The notes: a model not told the origin generated them from the letters alone. A stretch of 64,000 nucleotides of DNA from Zerene cesonia (GCF_012273895.1 NC_052119.1:3472001-3536000); one strand, 5' to 3'. Positions 38,259 through 49,007 are shown, counted from the first letter of the stretch. Numbers and translations: made by a program.

Positions 38259-38799
38259 AATATATATATTTTTGCTTTATGACTATAGACCGAGACCGAC
38301 TTTATAGGGATTCTCAAGTATTACATGCAAAAATAATCAAAATTTTAAGTTTTTATAAAACTCATTTGGATTTGTATATTACCAAGAGTGCCTGCTTGTA
38401 GTATATAATATCGATTGAAGTGAATAAAAATTAGGAAATTTTCAAATATGATTCAAACAGCACGAGGGCAAATTCGGTTATTTGGTCTTAACGTTTAAAA
38501 TGCCCTGACAAAGTATTAATTTGTAGGATGTTTCTTAGAATCGTATGTAAAAATCCAAATTTCTTTGAATTTATTAATTTCATTTTATAAGCTTTTTGCT
38601 GTCGCACAACGAATTGCATTAATGTATTAAGGTTATACTATACAGCATAGAAATAAGTTTGTATACACCAATGACACTTTTTGAACATTTTATTAATGGA
38701 GTTGCCTATTAAATTATTTTTTTAAATAATCGCAATTTTATTTTAAAATATCTCTGTTATTTATTTTCAAGTTGATGCTGTGATTAACTTAAGCCTTGT

Positions 38800-38990
38800 T
38801 TAAAGTGGTTTTATCAGCAAGGTGTAGGTACCACACCCCCACGGAAGAAAGACGAGACTGTGTTTCGTTCGTTGAGTGGGGAAGCCCGGAGCGGGTAATA
38901 GACGGAAGATATTCGCAGAGACACCATCTGTGCGACAGGGGCGGTGGTGATCACTTACCAAAAGCTCAGTGGCCCACTATAACATAAAAA
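38800..38990 (-). repeat. SINE-like family F, inverted copy
   Basis: 'gtgtttcgttcgttgagtgg', 'ggaagcccggagcgggtaat' and 'ggcggtggtgatcacttacc' are complements of the family F motifs, and the copy is followed by an A-run. The 63-codon ORF over it is repeat-derived. Confidence 0.6.
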
Positions 38991-39046
38991 AATCAATACA
39001 AATACCAAAGTAGAAATAAAAAAGCTGTGATAAAATAAATAAAAAA

Positions 39047-39052
39047 TTTATT
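39047..39052 (-). terminator. Polyadenylation signal for MTRR-like gene
   Basis: AATAAA on the minus strand, 26 bases past the stop codon at 39,078, implying a very short 3' UTR. Confidence 0.6.
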
Positions 39053-39077
39053 TACATTAAGTATCTCATACAAAATA

Positions 39078-41841
39078 TTAATTCCAAATGTCAGTTATGT
39101 ATCTTCTCTCTTTTTGCATGTCATTCACGTATTTTTCTGCTTCCTGTGTCGTAATATTATCATATTTGATAAGAGAATCAATCAAAACTTCCTTCACTTG
39201 TGATGCAATAACTTTAACGTCCCCACAGATATATACATAAGCACCAGATTTGATTAATTTTATAAGTTCTGCTGCGTTTTCTATAAGAGCATCCTGAAAC
39301 GCAAACAATATTATCAATCTGGTTGGCCAATTCCATTTAAAATAAATCATATTTTCAGTTGTAAGTCAACGTAAATATTTGAATAAGCATACATGCAATT
39401 GGATTATTTTTAAAGTATAAGGAGATTCTGAAATATGGCGCATGCATGTATCATAACAGATCCCATCACTATTGTCTATTTCAATAGAAAGGTGCCAATG
39501 TTGAAATCTAGTATAAAATAAAATTTTTATTTTATAGTTTGTGAGATAGCTCTATCTTGAGTTGCTAAAGTATAGGCTAAATATAATGAAAAGTGAAGCT
39601 TTTCAGATAAAATATAATTTAATGATGCTTCTTTACTCACCTGTACATATTTGTTTTTGCAATTATCCACCCTTGAAAATGCTGTACTCAAATTGCTCAG
39701 AATATTTTTATTCAAAAAGGTGTTTAATTCCTTCTCATACAAATGATCCAAATGAGGACTGCGGCAACCAAAAAAAAGCCATGCAGGGCCCAAGTCTTTG
39801 TTTGAGTTGTTATTTCTTATATATTCCCTCTCTTCAAGAAATCCAATGAATGGAGCCACTCCTGTACCAGGACCTATTAATATTATGGGTGTGCCTGTGT
39901 CAATGGGGAGTGTAAATCCATTCAAATTTCGCCTTAAATAAATTGGTATTTTATTATTGCTCTCACTGTTAATATTTAAGTTCCCCATTCTGACCTCCAA
40001 ACTATTGTTTAATATTAATTGTTCCATCCACCCACTTGTCAAACCTCTCCTCTTATTCCCAATATCCATTACAGAAAAGCAGATCTTAATTAAATTTGAG
40101 TGTGAATTAGAACTATTAACAATTGAATAAGGCCTTGGTAGCAATCTAGGTAGATGCTCAAATATTACTTGTACAGGGGGTTTGCATGATTTAAACATAT
40201 GAAGAAGATCAAGGAAACAAATGTTTTTATTAAGAATATCTGATGTGTACTTTGTGGATCCTTCTTTACTACAAAGATACTCAAGAACCTTCCTTTCTTT
40301 TTCATCTTTTGTATGTCTAGATAATGCTAGCAGGAATAACTGAAAAGATTTAAAATTGAATTTTATTAAGTGTTCTGAAAATATCACTACATATATATAT
40401 ACAAATAATATAAAGATGAAGAGATGGTTTGGTTGAATGCGCTAGTCTCAAATACTACTGGTCCAAATTGAAAAATTCTTTCAGTATTAGATAGCCCATT
40501 TGTTGAGGAAGGCTATAGGCTATAATGTATACCACAGGTGGACAGCTAGTTTGATATGCTGGCATGTTCAAATGGCAGAATTATTTAATTTTTTGTTCAA
40601 ACTTCAAACTTTGCATACCACTATTTACAAGTTCTTTATTCATGCAGGAAAACAATTTTATTAATAAAACACTAGTATGGATTGACACAAAGAATGTTCT
40701 GGTAGAATAAGACACAGTCAAGCAAGTAATCAGTGAAAATAAATTGTGAATAAAATACCTTTTTTACTACCCCTCTTAAATCCACACAGTATGTTAAAAC
40801 ATATTCTATACTTGACTTCACTGGTATGTGGAGAGGAATTTTTCCTTTTTTGTCTGGTTCTATAGATAAATTATATTGGAGATCTTTGACATCATCAAGA
40901 TCCAAATGGGAGATTACTGTACTAACTTCCAAGGCATTGTTTCTTGGTATAACACCTATGGTATCACCAGGACTGAAGACAAAATTACTGCCCTGTAATA
41001 TAGAAGAAAAAATATTGTTAAAATTTTTTTATTTATTTTTCCTTAAGATTAACATATAAGTATTAGTGCCTTAAACTGTCATAATAATTTATATAAAAGA
41101 CTTTTTTATGCCACCATCGGTAACGGAGCTGATGGGTCACCTGTTGGTACGCCTTACCAAAATAAGTTGGCATTAAATCAACTGCAGAACTTGCTCCTCT
41201 ACAAATCGATTGCCAACAAAAATTGGAAAGGGATTAAGAAAGAATTTACGAGAGGAATAATAGAATAGAGTTAGAAAAAGGATATGGCCCCCGGCTCTCC
41301 CCACTCTACGTACGAAACACAGTAGCATGTAACTATTTCACAATGGTCTTCTTGGAGGTATGGTTCTTTTAGTGCGAGCTGGCCCAATTCCCTGCCAAAG
41401 CATGCTCGACTCGCACATAAAAATCTGAGTTTATTGTGTGTTAAGATCATAAATCATAATGCTATAATATAAATAATTAATTAGTGTGTATCATTACAAA
41501 TACGTACAGAAATATCAAAATCTATCTCGTAGATATCCTTGCATTCGTCGTTCACAGCAGATAATCTCCGCCAACTCTTTATACAACTCAGAAATTGATC
41601 AGATCGTGCAAATGGTAGTACTGGTTTCGATACAATATATTCTGCGTTACAACACTAAAAGAAACAAATATTATCATTTTTAAATGTTATAAATATTAAC
41701 GTTAAATAAAATTTTAGGTTAACTTACTTTGGATTTCCCATAAGTAATCTGTAAGAAGCATTCTTTTACATTTGGTAAAGTAAGACTAACCAAAGACTTG
41801 TTTTCTTTAATTAAATCTAGGTAATTTTGTACGAGCACCAT
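39078..41841 (-). CDS. Methionine synthase reductase-like, no flavodoxin domain
   Basis: Five minus-strand exons all join in phase 0: 41,728-41,841, 41,508-41,654, 40,759-40,992, 39,641-40,339 and 39,078-39,293 (469 residues). The protein is the FAD/NADPH (ferredoxin-reductase-like) half of a diflavin reductase: FAD motif RPYS at 234-237, GLTSGW at 264-269, nucleotide-binding GPGTGVAPF at 321-329, FFGCRS at 354-359, ICGD at 420-423 and C-terminal DIWN. Details such as LPRLLPRPYS, CFLDLL, PFIGFLEERE and RRYITDIW agree with MTRR rather than cytochrome P450 reductase or NDOR1. MTRR passes NADPH electrons through FAD and FMN to reactivate cobalamin-dependent methionine synthase. Here the N-terminal FMN-binding flavodoxin domain (about 200 residues in the usual ~700-residue enzyme) is absent. 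An in-frame TAA sits five codons before the ATG, and nothing flavodoxin-like lies upstream. Exon 1 matches only the linker. AATAAA follows the stop closely. Confidence 0.87.
40400..40560 (-). repeat. Dispersed repeat family C, inverted copy
   Basis: 'actactggtccaaattgaaa', 'tttcagtattagatagccca' and 'ttgaggaaggctataggcta' are complements of the copies at 17.1 and 18.8 kb. It lies in the intron before the fourth MTRR-like exon. Confidence 0.65.
41101..41430 (+). repeat. SINE-like family F copy in MTRR-like intron
   Basis: After a T-run come 'atgccaccatcggtaacgga', 'tctacaaatcgattgccaac', 'ggaaagggattaagaaagaa', 'ccccggctctccccactcta' and 'cgaaacacagtagcatgtaa'. The order and orientation match the copy at 42,236. 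It lies in the second MTRR-like intron. Confidence 0.65.
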
Positions 41842-42235
41842 ATTTATATTTACCGCTTACTTAAATATTTAACTGTTAACTTAATTAATTTCGTAACATT
41901 TCACCATAATTATGATTCATATATTTCTAGAAATTAAATAAAAAACATTGCGTTTGATCGGAAGGCGGAAATCACATTTTGAATTTGAAACTTGTCAAAT
42001 GTCATTCACTTGACTAGTCAGATTTGACAACGTAGACATAGCGATATAATATTATGGACTATGGAACAGAGTAGTAGTATAACACCTAGTATGGTAATAT
42101 ATTATCTGTAATAATAATACTACGGTAAATAAAGATAGAAAACCGTAAACTTAGAGATTACTCTACATTACATATTATAATTGTTCTCTATATTTACGAT
42201 ACTATACAAACTCCTACGAAAATTATAAATATCCA
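41842..42235 (-). promoter_or_regulatory. MTRR-like 5' flank and probable promoter
   Basis: The 5' UTR has an in-frame stop before the ATG. GC content rises at 41,955-42,040, including 'cggaaggcggaaatcacatt' and 'tgtcaaatgtcattcacttg', which is a plausible transcription start zone. No TATA box stands out. Confidence 0.35.
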
Positions 42236-42530
42236 TTTTTTTTTATTTTTTTTATGTCACAGTCGGCAATGGAGCTGGTGGGACCCCTGATGGTAAACGC
42301 TACCACCGCCCATGGACATTTGTAGAGGCGTTTGGTCGATTGCAGACCTTACGCCTCTACAAATGCCGACTTTAAATTGGGAAGGGATTAAGAAAGGATT
42401 AGGATAAAGGAAAGGATTGGGAAGGGGAAGGAAAAGGATATGGGCCTCCGGCTCCCCCACTCACCGAACGAAACACAGCAGAATGCTATTTCACGCCGGT
42501 CTTCTTCCATTCTCATAACAAACAACAAAT
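42236..42530 (+). repeat. SINE-like family F copy with internal hairpin
   Basis: The element starts with a T-run and 'atgtcacagtcggcaatgga' and carries 'accaccgcccatggacattt', 'gggaagggattaagaaagga' and 'ctcaccgaacgaaacacagc'. Inside it 42,317-42,331 and 42,351-42,365 form a perfect 15-bp inverted repeat (CATTTGTAGAGGCGT) around a 19-nt loop. The 67-codon minus-strand ORF over it is repeat-derived. Confidence 0.65.
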
Positions 42531-42779
42531 CAGTATATTCTATATAGTAGTATTGTACTTAAAAACCTTTTTCACATCTATATCTCAGACACTGACAACT
42601 GGCAACATTTTCGAATAATTTATTCTCTTTACAACATGTTATTTGCTTTCTTACGAATGAACCTTTCCTTGATTTACCTGCGCAGATCACCAAATGTCTT
42701 GTAAACCTACGTTGAATACGTTCTAACCTAAGGATGTGTGTCGTGTGACACCATAACGTTCCAATTTTGATGGAAGAAT

Positions 42780-43375
42780 AGAAATAGAGACAGTGTCAAA
42801 CGCTTTAGAGAGGTCCAAAAATAGAGCCACAGTCAATTGGTGCTCAAAATTATTAACAATGCAATTCGTTAATGGCAGTAGTACATCTTCTGTGGAAAAG
42901 CCCCGTCTAAATACGAATTGGTTATTTGTAAAAAAATTATTGGCGTTAAGAAAGGCCTCTTGTTTAGGACTTTTTCGAAGATTTTAAATAAAGCTGTCAT
43001 CACAGATATTGGGCGATAATTTGTGATACTGTCTCTATTTCCATTTTTAGCTCAGCTTTCTTAAATACACGGGGAAAGACACCTTTTGAAATGCAAAAGT
43101 TTAGGACGTATAATCCATATCCATACCCACATTCGCAAAATAGCTATTAACTGAATTGACGGATAGCTCTGCACAACTTCAAGAAATTAGTAAGTTATTT
43201 GCATTTGATTCTTTTCTTTTGTGTCCGGACATCTCCTTAGTAACATTCCATGCGGCCCTGGGATCCTTCCTAATCTTCTGAAATTTACTATGCTCATATT
43301 CCCGTTTAATTTTCTTTAAAAGCTTATTACAGAACCTACGGTAACGAATAAATATCAATTTGTCGAGAAAATATT
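42780..43375 (-). pseudogene. LINE reverse-transcriptase remnant
   Basis: In broken minus-strand frames one reads, 5' to 3', the endonuclease-RT linker (KFQKIRKDPRAAWNV), the RT motif NYRPISVMTALFKIFEKVL, then after a frameshift QFVFRRGFSTEDVL and the palm-domain core ALFLDLSKAFDTVS. This order is typical of jockey/CR1-type non-LTR retrotransposons. The catalytic YADD segment and most of the ORF are missing, and stops and frameshifts interrupt it, so it is dead. It fills the gap between the MTRR-like and secreted-protein genes. Confidence 0.85.
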
Positions 43376-43436
43376 TTATGGTTTTTCTTAAATTTACGAT
43401 ATATCCAAGTCCTTTATAGTTTCGAAATAAAACAAA

Positions 43437-43442
43437 TTTATT
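43437..43442 (-). terminator. Polyadenylation signal of the secreted-protein gene
   Basis: AATAAA on the minus strand, 19 bases beyond the stop codon at 43,461-43,463; it would give a very short 3' UTR. Confidence 0.5.
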
Positions 43443-43460
43443 TGGACGTCAATGTTTATT

Positions 43461-46306
43461 TCAAATTTCAACGGACCCAACTGAAAAATAAATAAAACGT
43501 ATAAATAAAATGGAAATATATAATAAAAAAGACTGAACACTAAAAGTCTTACGATCCATAGGAACTCCGTGATCTTCAGTAAAGCCCTCCACACATTCAG
43601 GACAAAGAGTTGTATCGCAAGGATTCGGTGTGGTGGTCGGGAAGGCAGGAGTTAATTCGACAGGTGGAGGCTAAATAATAATAACAGTAAAAAAATCGGA
43701 AAAAATAACAAAATTTTCAATTGATCTGTAGCTATATATGGATTATGTACCTCTAGTCTATATAAATACGATAAACGACAGGGATCCCAAGTAGTACAAA
43801 GTGTGGCATTGTGCATCATATCTTTCCGAGGTTCATCACCAAAATAGTCGAATGTTATAACGATGTTATTATCGATTGCGCACAGACTTAAAAATTCATC
43901 TACCGAAACCTAAAAAGATCACATTTCATATTTGTATGTAAAACATATTCATTCATAGCAAACTGAAATACAATAACTGACTTTTGTTTTATTTCCGCAA
44001 TCCAAGGTTCCATTTTGAAAATAATTGTTTTCTCTTTCACCATTACCGAGACAGAACATCCAACCTTCGTGGAACGAGTATTCAATCGGCGCTACTTCAG
44101 CCTCTATGCATGGATCCACAGAGACTGGAATTGATTGCTTTCCATACGTACATTTTCTTTCATGCATGTTAGCTTGCACTCTGTATGCATCCAAATCCGG
44201 TTCGGAACCTTCTGGGCATTTATAATAATTACCTATAAACAAACGTAAATGCATGATATAATCTAAAAGTTTGTGTTCTAAGTCAAATCTTGTAATTATT
44301 TATTTAATGCTTAATTGTACATGAAACTAAAATATAATTTAACATAAAAAGAATGAATACAATCACATATCCACACTAATATTATAAAGTTTCATATTTT
44401 TGTATGTTTGAAACGTTTTCACGTTAAAGCCACTGGATCGATTTTAAAAAATTATTTCACTTCATCACCATTACAAAAATGTAACTTCACTGAGTGGTAT
44501 AGGCTATATGGACTATAGTATTGTTATCTGTGATATGCACCACGGGGGAAAGCCGCATCAGCTTGTACATAATAATGATATAGAATCTTGTTAAATTTAC
44601 ACTTCTTTTAACAATTTCTATCTACTAATTACTGTTATATTGTTATTTTTTTTTTGCTTAAATATGTGTACGGTCTTAGTAATGATGTTTTCAATTGCAA
44701 ATTATTTATTAAATTTTTAATTTAATTTCTTATTGACATAGTGGCTGTATGTTATTTAATTTAATTTATTATTGTTATCTAATGAGCGACAAATAAAAAA
44801 TATTACAATCGGCGGCCTTATCACTGCAGTGATCTCTATGAGGGAAACTTGTTAGCTTGGCGATAAATACCTCCGTTGTACAATTTGTTATGATGAAGGT
44901 GCTTTTATCGACATTTACTGATATTCAATAATGTTAAAATAATACCGTTTTGTATTATGTATGTCGTTTTCTTAGAAGCGCTTATTACTGTCCGAACGGT
45001 AAGGCCATTGCCACCACTTTTGATATTTTCCATTAGCACCTCTTGAGCCGCTCTCTGTTCACGTGACCATTTTGCTGCCTCTTCAGCTAGTATCTGTCGA
45101 CTTACTTTGCCCTCGGATTGTAATGACTACAAGGTATATGATTATATATATGATATGTATGTAATGTAGTAAACAGTAATAGTAATAAACAAATTGTCTT
45201 ATATGCATAGAGAATAGAAAGAAAAATTTTACATAGCTTTCTATGTAAAATTTTTCACAGATGTACGTATAACGTAGCAACTATAAATGTTAACATAAAT
45301 AGGTTTTAATATTTGGTTATTTCTTATATGCCTATTATGTATTAAAAAATTAATGCAATACGTAACGTAATCTACTTCTAATTTTATATAACATATGTAA
45401 TTATTATCTTATAGCTATATAATATGATTTGCCACTGGCGAGGTGGTGAAATGCTTATAAATTAGAAATGTGTCTAGTACATAAATAACGTATTACAAAC
45501 CCGTCATCATCTGGAAAAAGTTTAACTTTGTTACCTGTGGTGGACTTTCCATGATAACATGAGGTCTTCCTAGTGTATGCTGCCAAATCAATTGAGCGGC
45601 AACTTTGTGTTTGGCGCTATGGTGAAGCGGTTGAATTTGCAGTATTCCGTACCACGCCAGCTCTCTATAAACACTATCTGGCAAGTAGCCCGTCTAGTAA
45701 ACAAATAATCCGCATTATCCGGACAAAAATTATATTTATACATATGTTGAAAAAACAAACGCTTCATTTAATTGCTACTATAGGCAAGCCATCATAACCT
45801 TGCATATTTTTTATGTCAGGATGAGTTGATGCGTTTTTGAAAATAAACTCACTTCAATCATAATTTTATACAGGTAAATTTAACTTACCGGCATGAAGTC
45901 CATATGCCACTGAAAATATAAATTAAGCTTCGTACTTTTTCATACTCTACGTATTTTATGAATGTGTAATTTGTATTTGTGCCGATTACCTACCTCTTCT
46001 TCCGGTTGTTCTGTTGGAGCCATATCTAATTAAAGTAAAATAAAGAAAATATGATCTATATTATACAATAAAGAAAAATAAATATATTATACACAATAAA
46101 AAAAAATATTCATATCGACTCACAATTATGTACACTATTAAATATAAAAAAAGTTAAGATTTACCTTCATAATCTTGAGAATATACTGCGAAAAACTGAA
46201 TAGACATAATAAACAATTAATACAACGTGAAAAAAAAGTATTCTGATTAGTTAATTATTAGTAATTACCATACCATTACAACGAATGATACTAAGCATAG
46301 CACCAT
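43461..46306 (-). CDS. Secreted cysteine-containing protein, family unknown
   Basis: Ten minus-strand exons join in consistent phase: 46,274-46,306, 46,165-46,195, 45,994-46,025, 45,889-45,909, 45,535-45,693, 44,946-45,126, 43,982-44,232, 43,751-43,909, 43,553-43,670 and 43,461-43,480. They give 334 residues. Exon 4 is only 21 nt (WHMDFMP). The start encodes a signal peptide (MVLCLVSFVVMFFAVYS, split over exons 1-2). Then come an acidic stretch (EDMAPTEQPEEE), a Trp/His-containing block (about 33-92), a charged, probably helical segment (about 97-125), and a C-terminal half with 11 cysteines (about 153-328), three N-glycosylation sequons (NGT, NKT, NAT) and a Pro/Thr linker (PAFPTTTPNP). It is very likely secreted through the ER, with disulphides. 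I recognise no known domain and assign no function. The short last exon depends on one splice choice and is the least certain part. Confidence 0.75.
44380..44580 (-). repeat. Degenerate RTE-like repeat in intron
   Basis: 'ccacactaatattataaagt', 'ttttcacgttaaagccactg' and 'cacgggggaaagccgcatca' follow the pattern of lepidopteran RTE-like tails, inverted. It sits in the intron between exons 6 and 7 of the secreted-protein gene. Confidence 0.5.
45221..45256. repeat. Perfect 16-bp hairpin with 4-nt loop
   Basis: Left arm 45,221-45,236 (GAAAAATTTTACATAG) and right arm 45,241-45,256 are exact reverse complements around 'cttt'. It lies in the intron just upstream of exon 6 of the secreted-protein gene, about 95-130 bases before that exon's acceptor on the minus strand. 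Confidence 0.85.
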
Positions 46307-47055
46307 AGTTTATTTTCAATTTACCTATGATTTACAATAACTATTCTCAGGGAAGTTCAGAACTGTGAAAATACTTTGAAGAACCAATGCAACGATTAAT
46401 CTAGTTTGTAGCATGTTATCAAAAATGCCGATAACTTTGATTTGCTTGTTAGTTGATACAGTACTAATATTTTAATTGGAACGATTTAATAATTGCTTTA
46501 TCAGAAGATCGTTGCCTTTCAATAAATATCCATTCTATCTTGGAATCGCGATCAGGCACTACTATACTATTATGATGCATGTTATACAGGTCCACACAGC
46601 ACAAAAGTTTTGCACAAAGGGCACGTGTAGTCACGTCTACACTTTTGGGGTAGGTACTTGGAAGTTGGCACGAAAATTCATATTATTTTCGCCTTAAAAA
46701 AGTCGTTACGGGCTTTGACGACGTAAAATCAAACCGTTCGTTAGTATCGCAAAACTTTTTCGATTTCCTTCTTTTATCACAAGTATAAAAAAATGAATTT
46801 TGCATTTTAATGTAAGAGAATATACGATTAAGAATTAAATACTTATTATTTCATTTCTTTTATAATTTCAAAGTGGTATAATCTCGAGAATCTGTGCATA
46901 CAGCAATAAAGTTGTAATCTGTGCTACAAGATTTTTTTTGTAAAAACAAGCTTTTTGTGTACAGAATTGGGCTGTGCCGATTTATGGATTTTTAATGTTT
47001 TATGAATTAAACCAAGAAACATTATTATAAGGAGTAGTATATAAAACCATACAAA
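46307..47055. promoter_or_regulatory. Divergent promoter region
   Basis: There are 749 bases between the start codons of the minus-strand secreted-protein gene and the plus-strand zyxin gene, presumably containing both promoters. On the minus strand 46,325-46,414 is a 29-codon upstream ORF with a hydrophobic, signal-like peptide, ending before the main ATG. No TATA box stands out on either side. Confidence 0.45.
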
Positions 47056-49007
47056 ATGAACACGCTCGATAAGCAACTGGCTGATCTACGTATTTATGCG
47101 AACGAGCTAGATGCTAAATTGCAAGATGATATAAATACAGCGAAAAGAAAACCTTCCATACCGCCCAAGAAATCTAAACCACCACTGCCACAAATACCTC
47201 AAAGCTACAGCGTAAAGTCTGCTTGCGAACCGTCCTATTCATCAAGACTAGAATCAGGGAGTCGCACGAGCTCCACCTATTCAAACCTAGTGCCCGTCAA
47301 AAGTTGTATCGTACGAAATTCCGCAAGAGGTAGAAGCGGAGATGTGCTTCTCTATAGCAATTTGGTTCCTCCTGGAGGCACTAGTCATGTATACACGAAT
47401 GTTCCAATGCAGCGGCCGATGGAGAACTTTTATGATAGAGATGCAGTGTCCGAAGTGTCTCGTATCAGTGATTTGGGTATACAGTCGAATTATAGTGAAC
47501 TACGGCGTCCTGGATCTGCTTATCCGCCTTCGTCAGCATCCGTGAACGCCCAAGATTTCTCCACGTATGGTGGATCTCAGGCATCATCTACTTACGAGTC
47601 ATTGTATGAGCCCATAAACCCTCGTCCTTGTAGTCAATTATCTGGAACCTCCTTATATGGGGGCTATGTTGGGACTACAATCGAATCCACCCCTGAACCA
47701 GATGATGCGCTATATTGTGGCAATTGCTACAGATGTGGTGAAAAAATTTTGGGTGAAACAACAGGATGTACTGCTATGGAGAGGATTTATCATATTAAAT
47801 GTTTTTGCTGCCAACAGTGTGGGATTAACTTACAGGTAAATTACATAATAGCTAAGTAAATAATTTCAATGGAATATACATTCAATTACACACTATATTC
47901 AAATGACTACTGTTATTTAGCATCTCATGAGGAACATTATAAATTAAAAAATTAAATTGTTAATATTTGCATTAATAAGAAAGATTTCTTCATATAAAAG
48001 CATCCTGATTAAAAATATGTTATTTAAAAAAATTAAACCATTGAATGAATTTTATTGAAATTTGGAACAGAGATTTATTTGTTATATATATTTATCTATT
48101 TTGAAATGATACAACACCACCACAACAACACCACTATAAATCACTTTCTTAGTTTTAAATAAGTTGTATAGAATAAATTATCTGGAATTTAAAAAAAAAT
48201 CTAATCTGCCTTACACTGATATAAAATTCTGTCATATTTTTTCAGGGCCGACCATTTTATGCCGTACAAGGAAAAGCATTATGTGAGAGGGATTATTTAG
48301 AAACATTAGAAAAATGCTGTGTCTGCAGTGATCCAATCTTGGACCGCATACTTAGAGCTACGGGAAAGCCATACCATCCTAGATGTTTTACCTGTGTTGT
48401 CTGTCAGAAAAGCCTGGATGGTATACCCTTTACAGTAGATGCTGTCAATCGTATACATTGTATTGAAGATTTTCATAAAAGGTAGTTAGTCCTAACTTTC
48501 AGATTTTTATCTTAAATTGTTTGAATGCATTCATGGAACTAAACTTTTGCAATGGATAATTATTTATGAAAGCAGAAAACACCTGAGCTCAGTCAGATGT
48601 AATAAAAAGGCACGCTAAAATAATAATTACAATTATTACATGAATTATTTATTCAGATTATATATTAATAATACCTTTATCATTTTAAAAAATATCTATT
48701 GAAATGGAATACATAGTCAGTAGCAGCTTTACACAATACAATTATTATAACATATCTATTTTTCAGGTATGCTCCTCGCTGTGCTCGTTGTAGGGAACCA
48801 ATTGTACCAGAAGGTGGTGCTGAAGAAACTGTGAGAATTGTTGCTTTAGATAAAAGTTTTCATATAGCTTGCTATGCTTGTGAAGATTGTGGAGCATCCC
48901 TCTGCTCAAGAGAAGAGGGCAGAGGCTGCTACCCACTCGATGATCATTTGTATTGTAAAGAGTGCAATGCAAGGCGTATTCAAGACCTTTCACGAAATAT
49001 AAATTAA
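47056..49007 (+). CDS. Zyx: Zyxin/LPP-family three-LIM protein
   Basis: The exons are 47,056-47,835, 48,246-48,481 and 48,767-49,007 (CAG|GTAAAT, TTTCAG|GG, AAAAG|GTAGTT, TTTCAG|GT), giving 418 residues. The N-terminal half is disordered, with a proline-rich patch (about 35-48) and repeated tyrosine motifs (YSNLVP at 75 and 100, YTNVP at 113). Three tandem LIM zinc-binding domains fill the rest from Cys224 to about 412, with all Cys/His ligand spacings visible. YLETLEKC, HPRCFTCVVC, IPFTVDA, HCIEDFHKR and ETVRIVALDKSFH are near-identical to vertebrate LPP/TRIP6/zyxin. Zyxin-type proteins bind Ena/VASP and alpha-actinin at focal adhesions and stress fibres. In flies Zyx also acts in Fat/Hippo signalling through Warts. 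The protein is shorter than fly Zyx, and I see no FPPPP Ena-binding motif in the N-terminal half. It is divergent from the secreted-protein gene and convergent with the nsl1 gene. Confidence 0.93.

Larger units (their letters stand above)
35789..38795 (+). other. Pak3 3' UTR and intergenic DNA
   Basis: No gene is seen. The proximal part is presumably the Pak3 3' UTR; the first canonical AATAAA after the stop is at 36,309-36,314, with more around 36,950. The 90-codon ORF at 36,484-36,756 has no recognisable features. A long palindrome lies at 38,217-38,258. Confidence 0.5.

Noticed and set aside
39078..41841. Cytochrome P450 reductase or NDOR1 as the identity of the reductase gene
   Set aside because: Motif details and the linker and C-terminal sequence fit MTRR better, and there is no N-terminal membrane anchor as in CPR.
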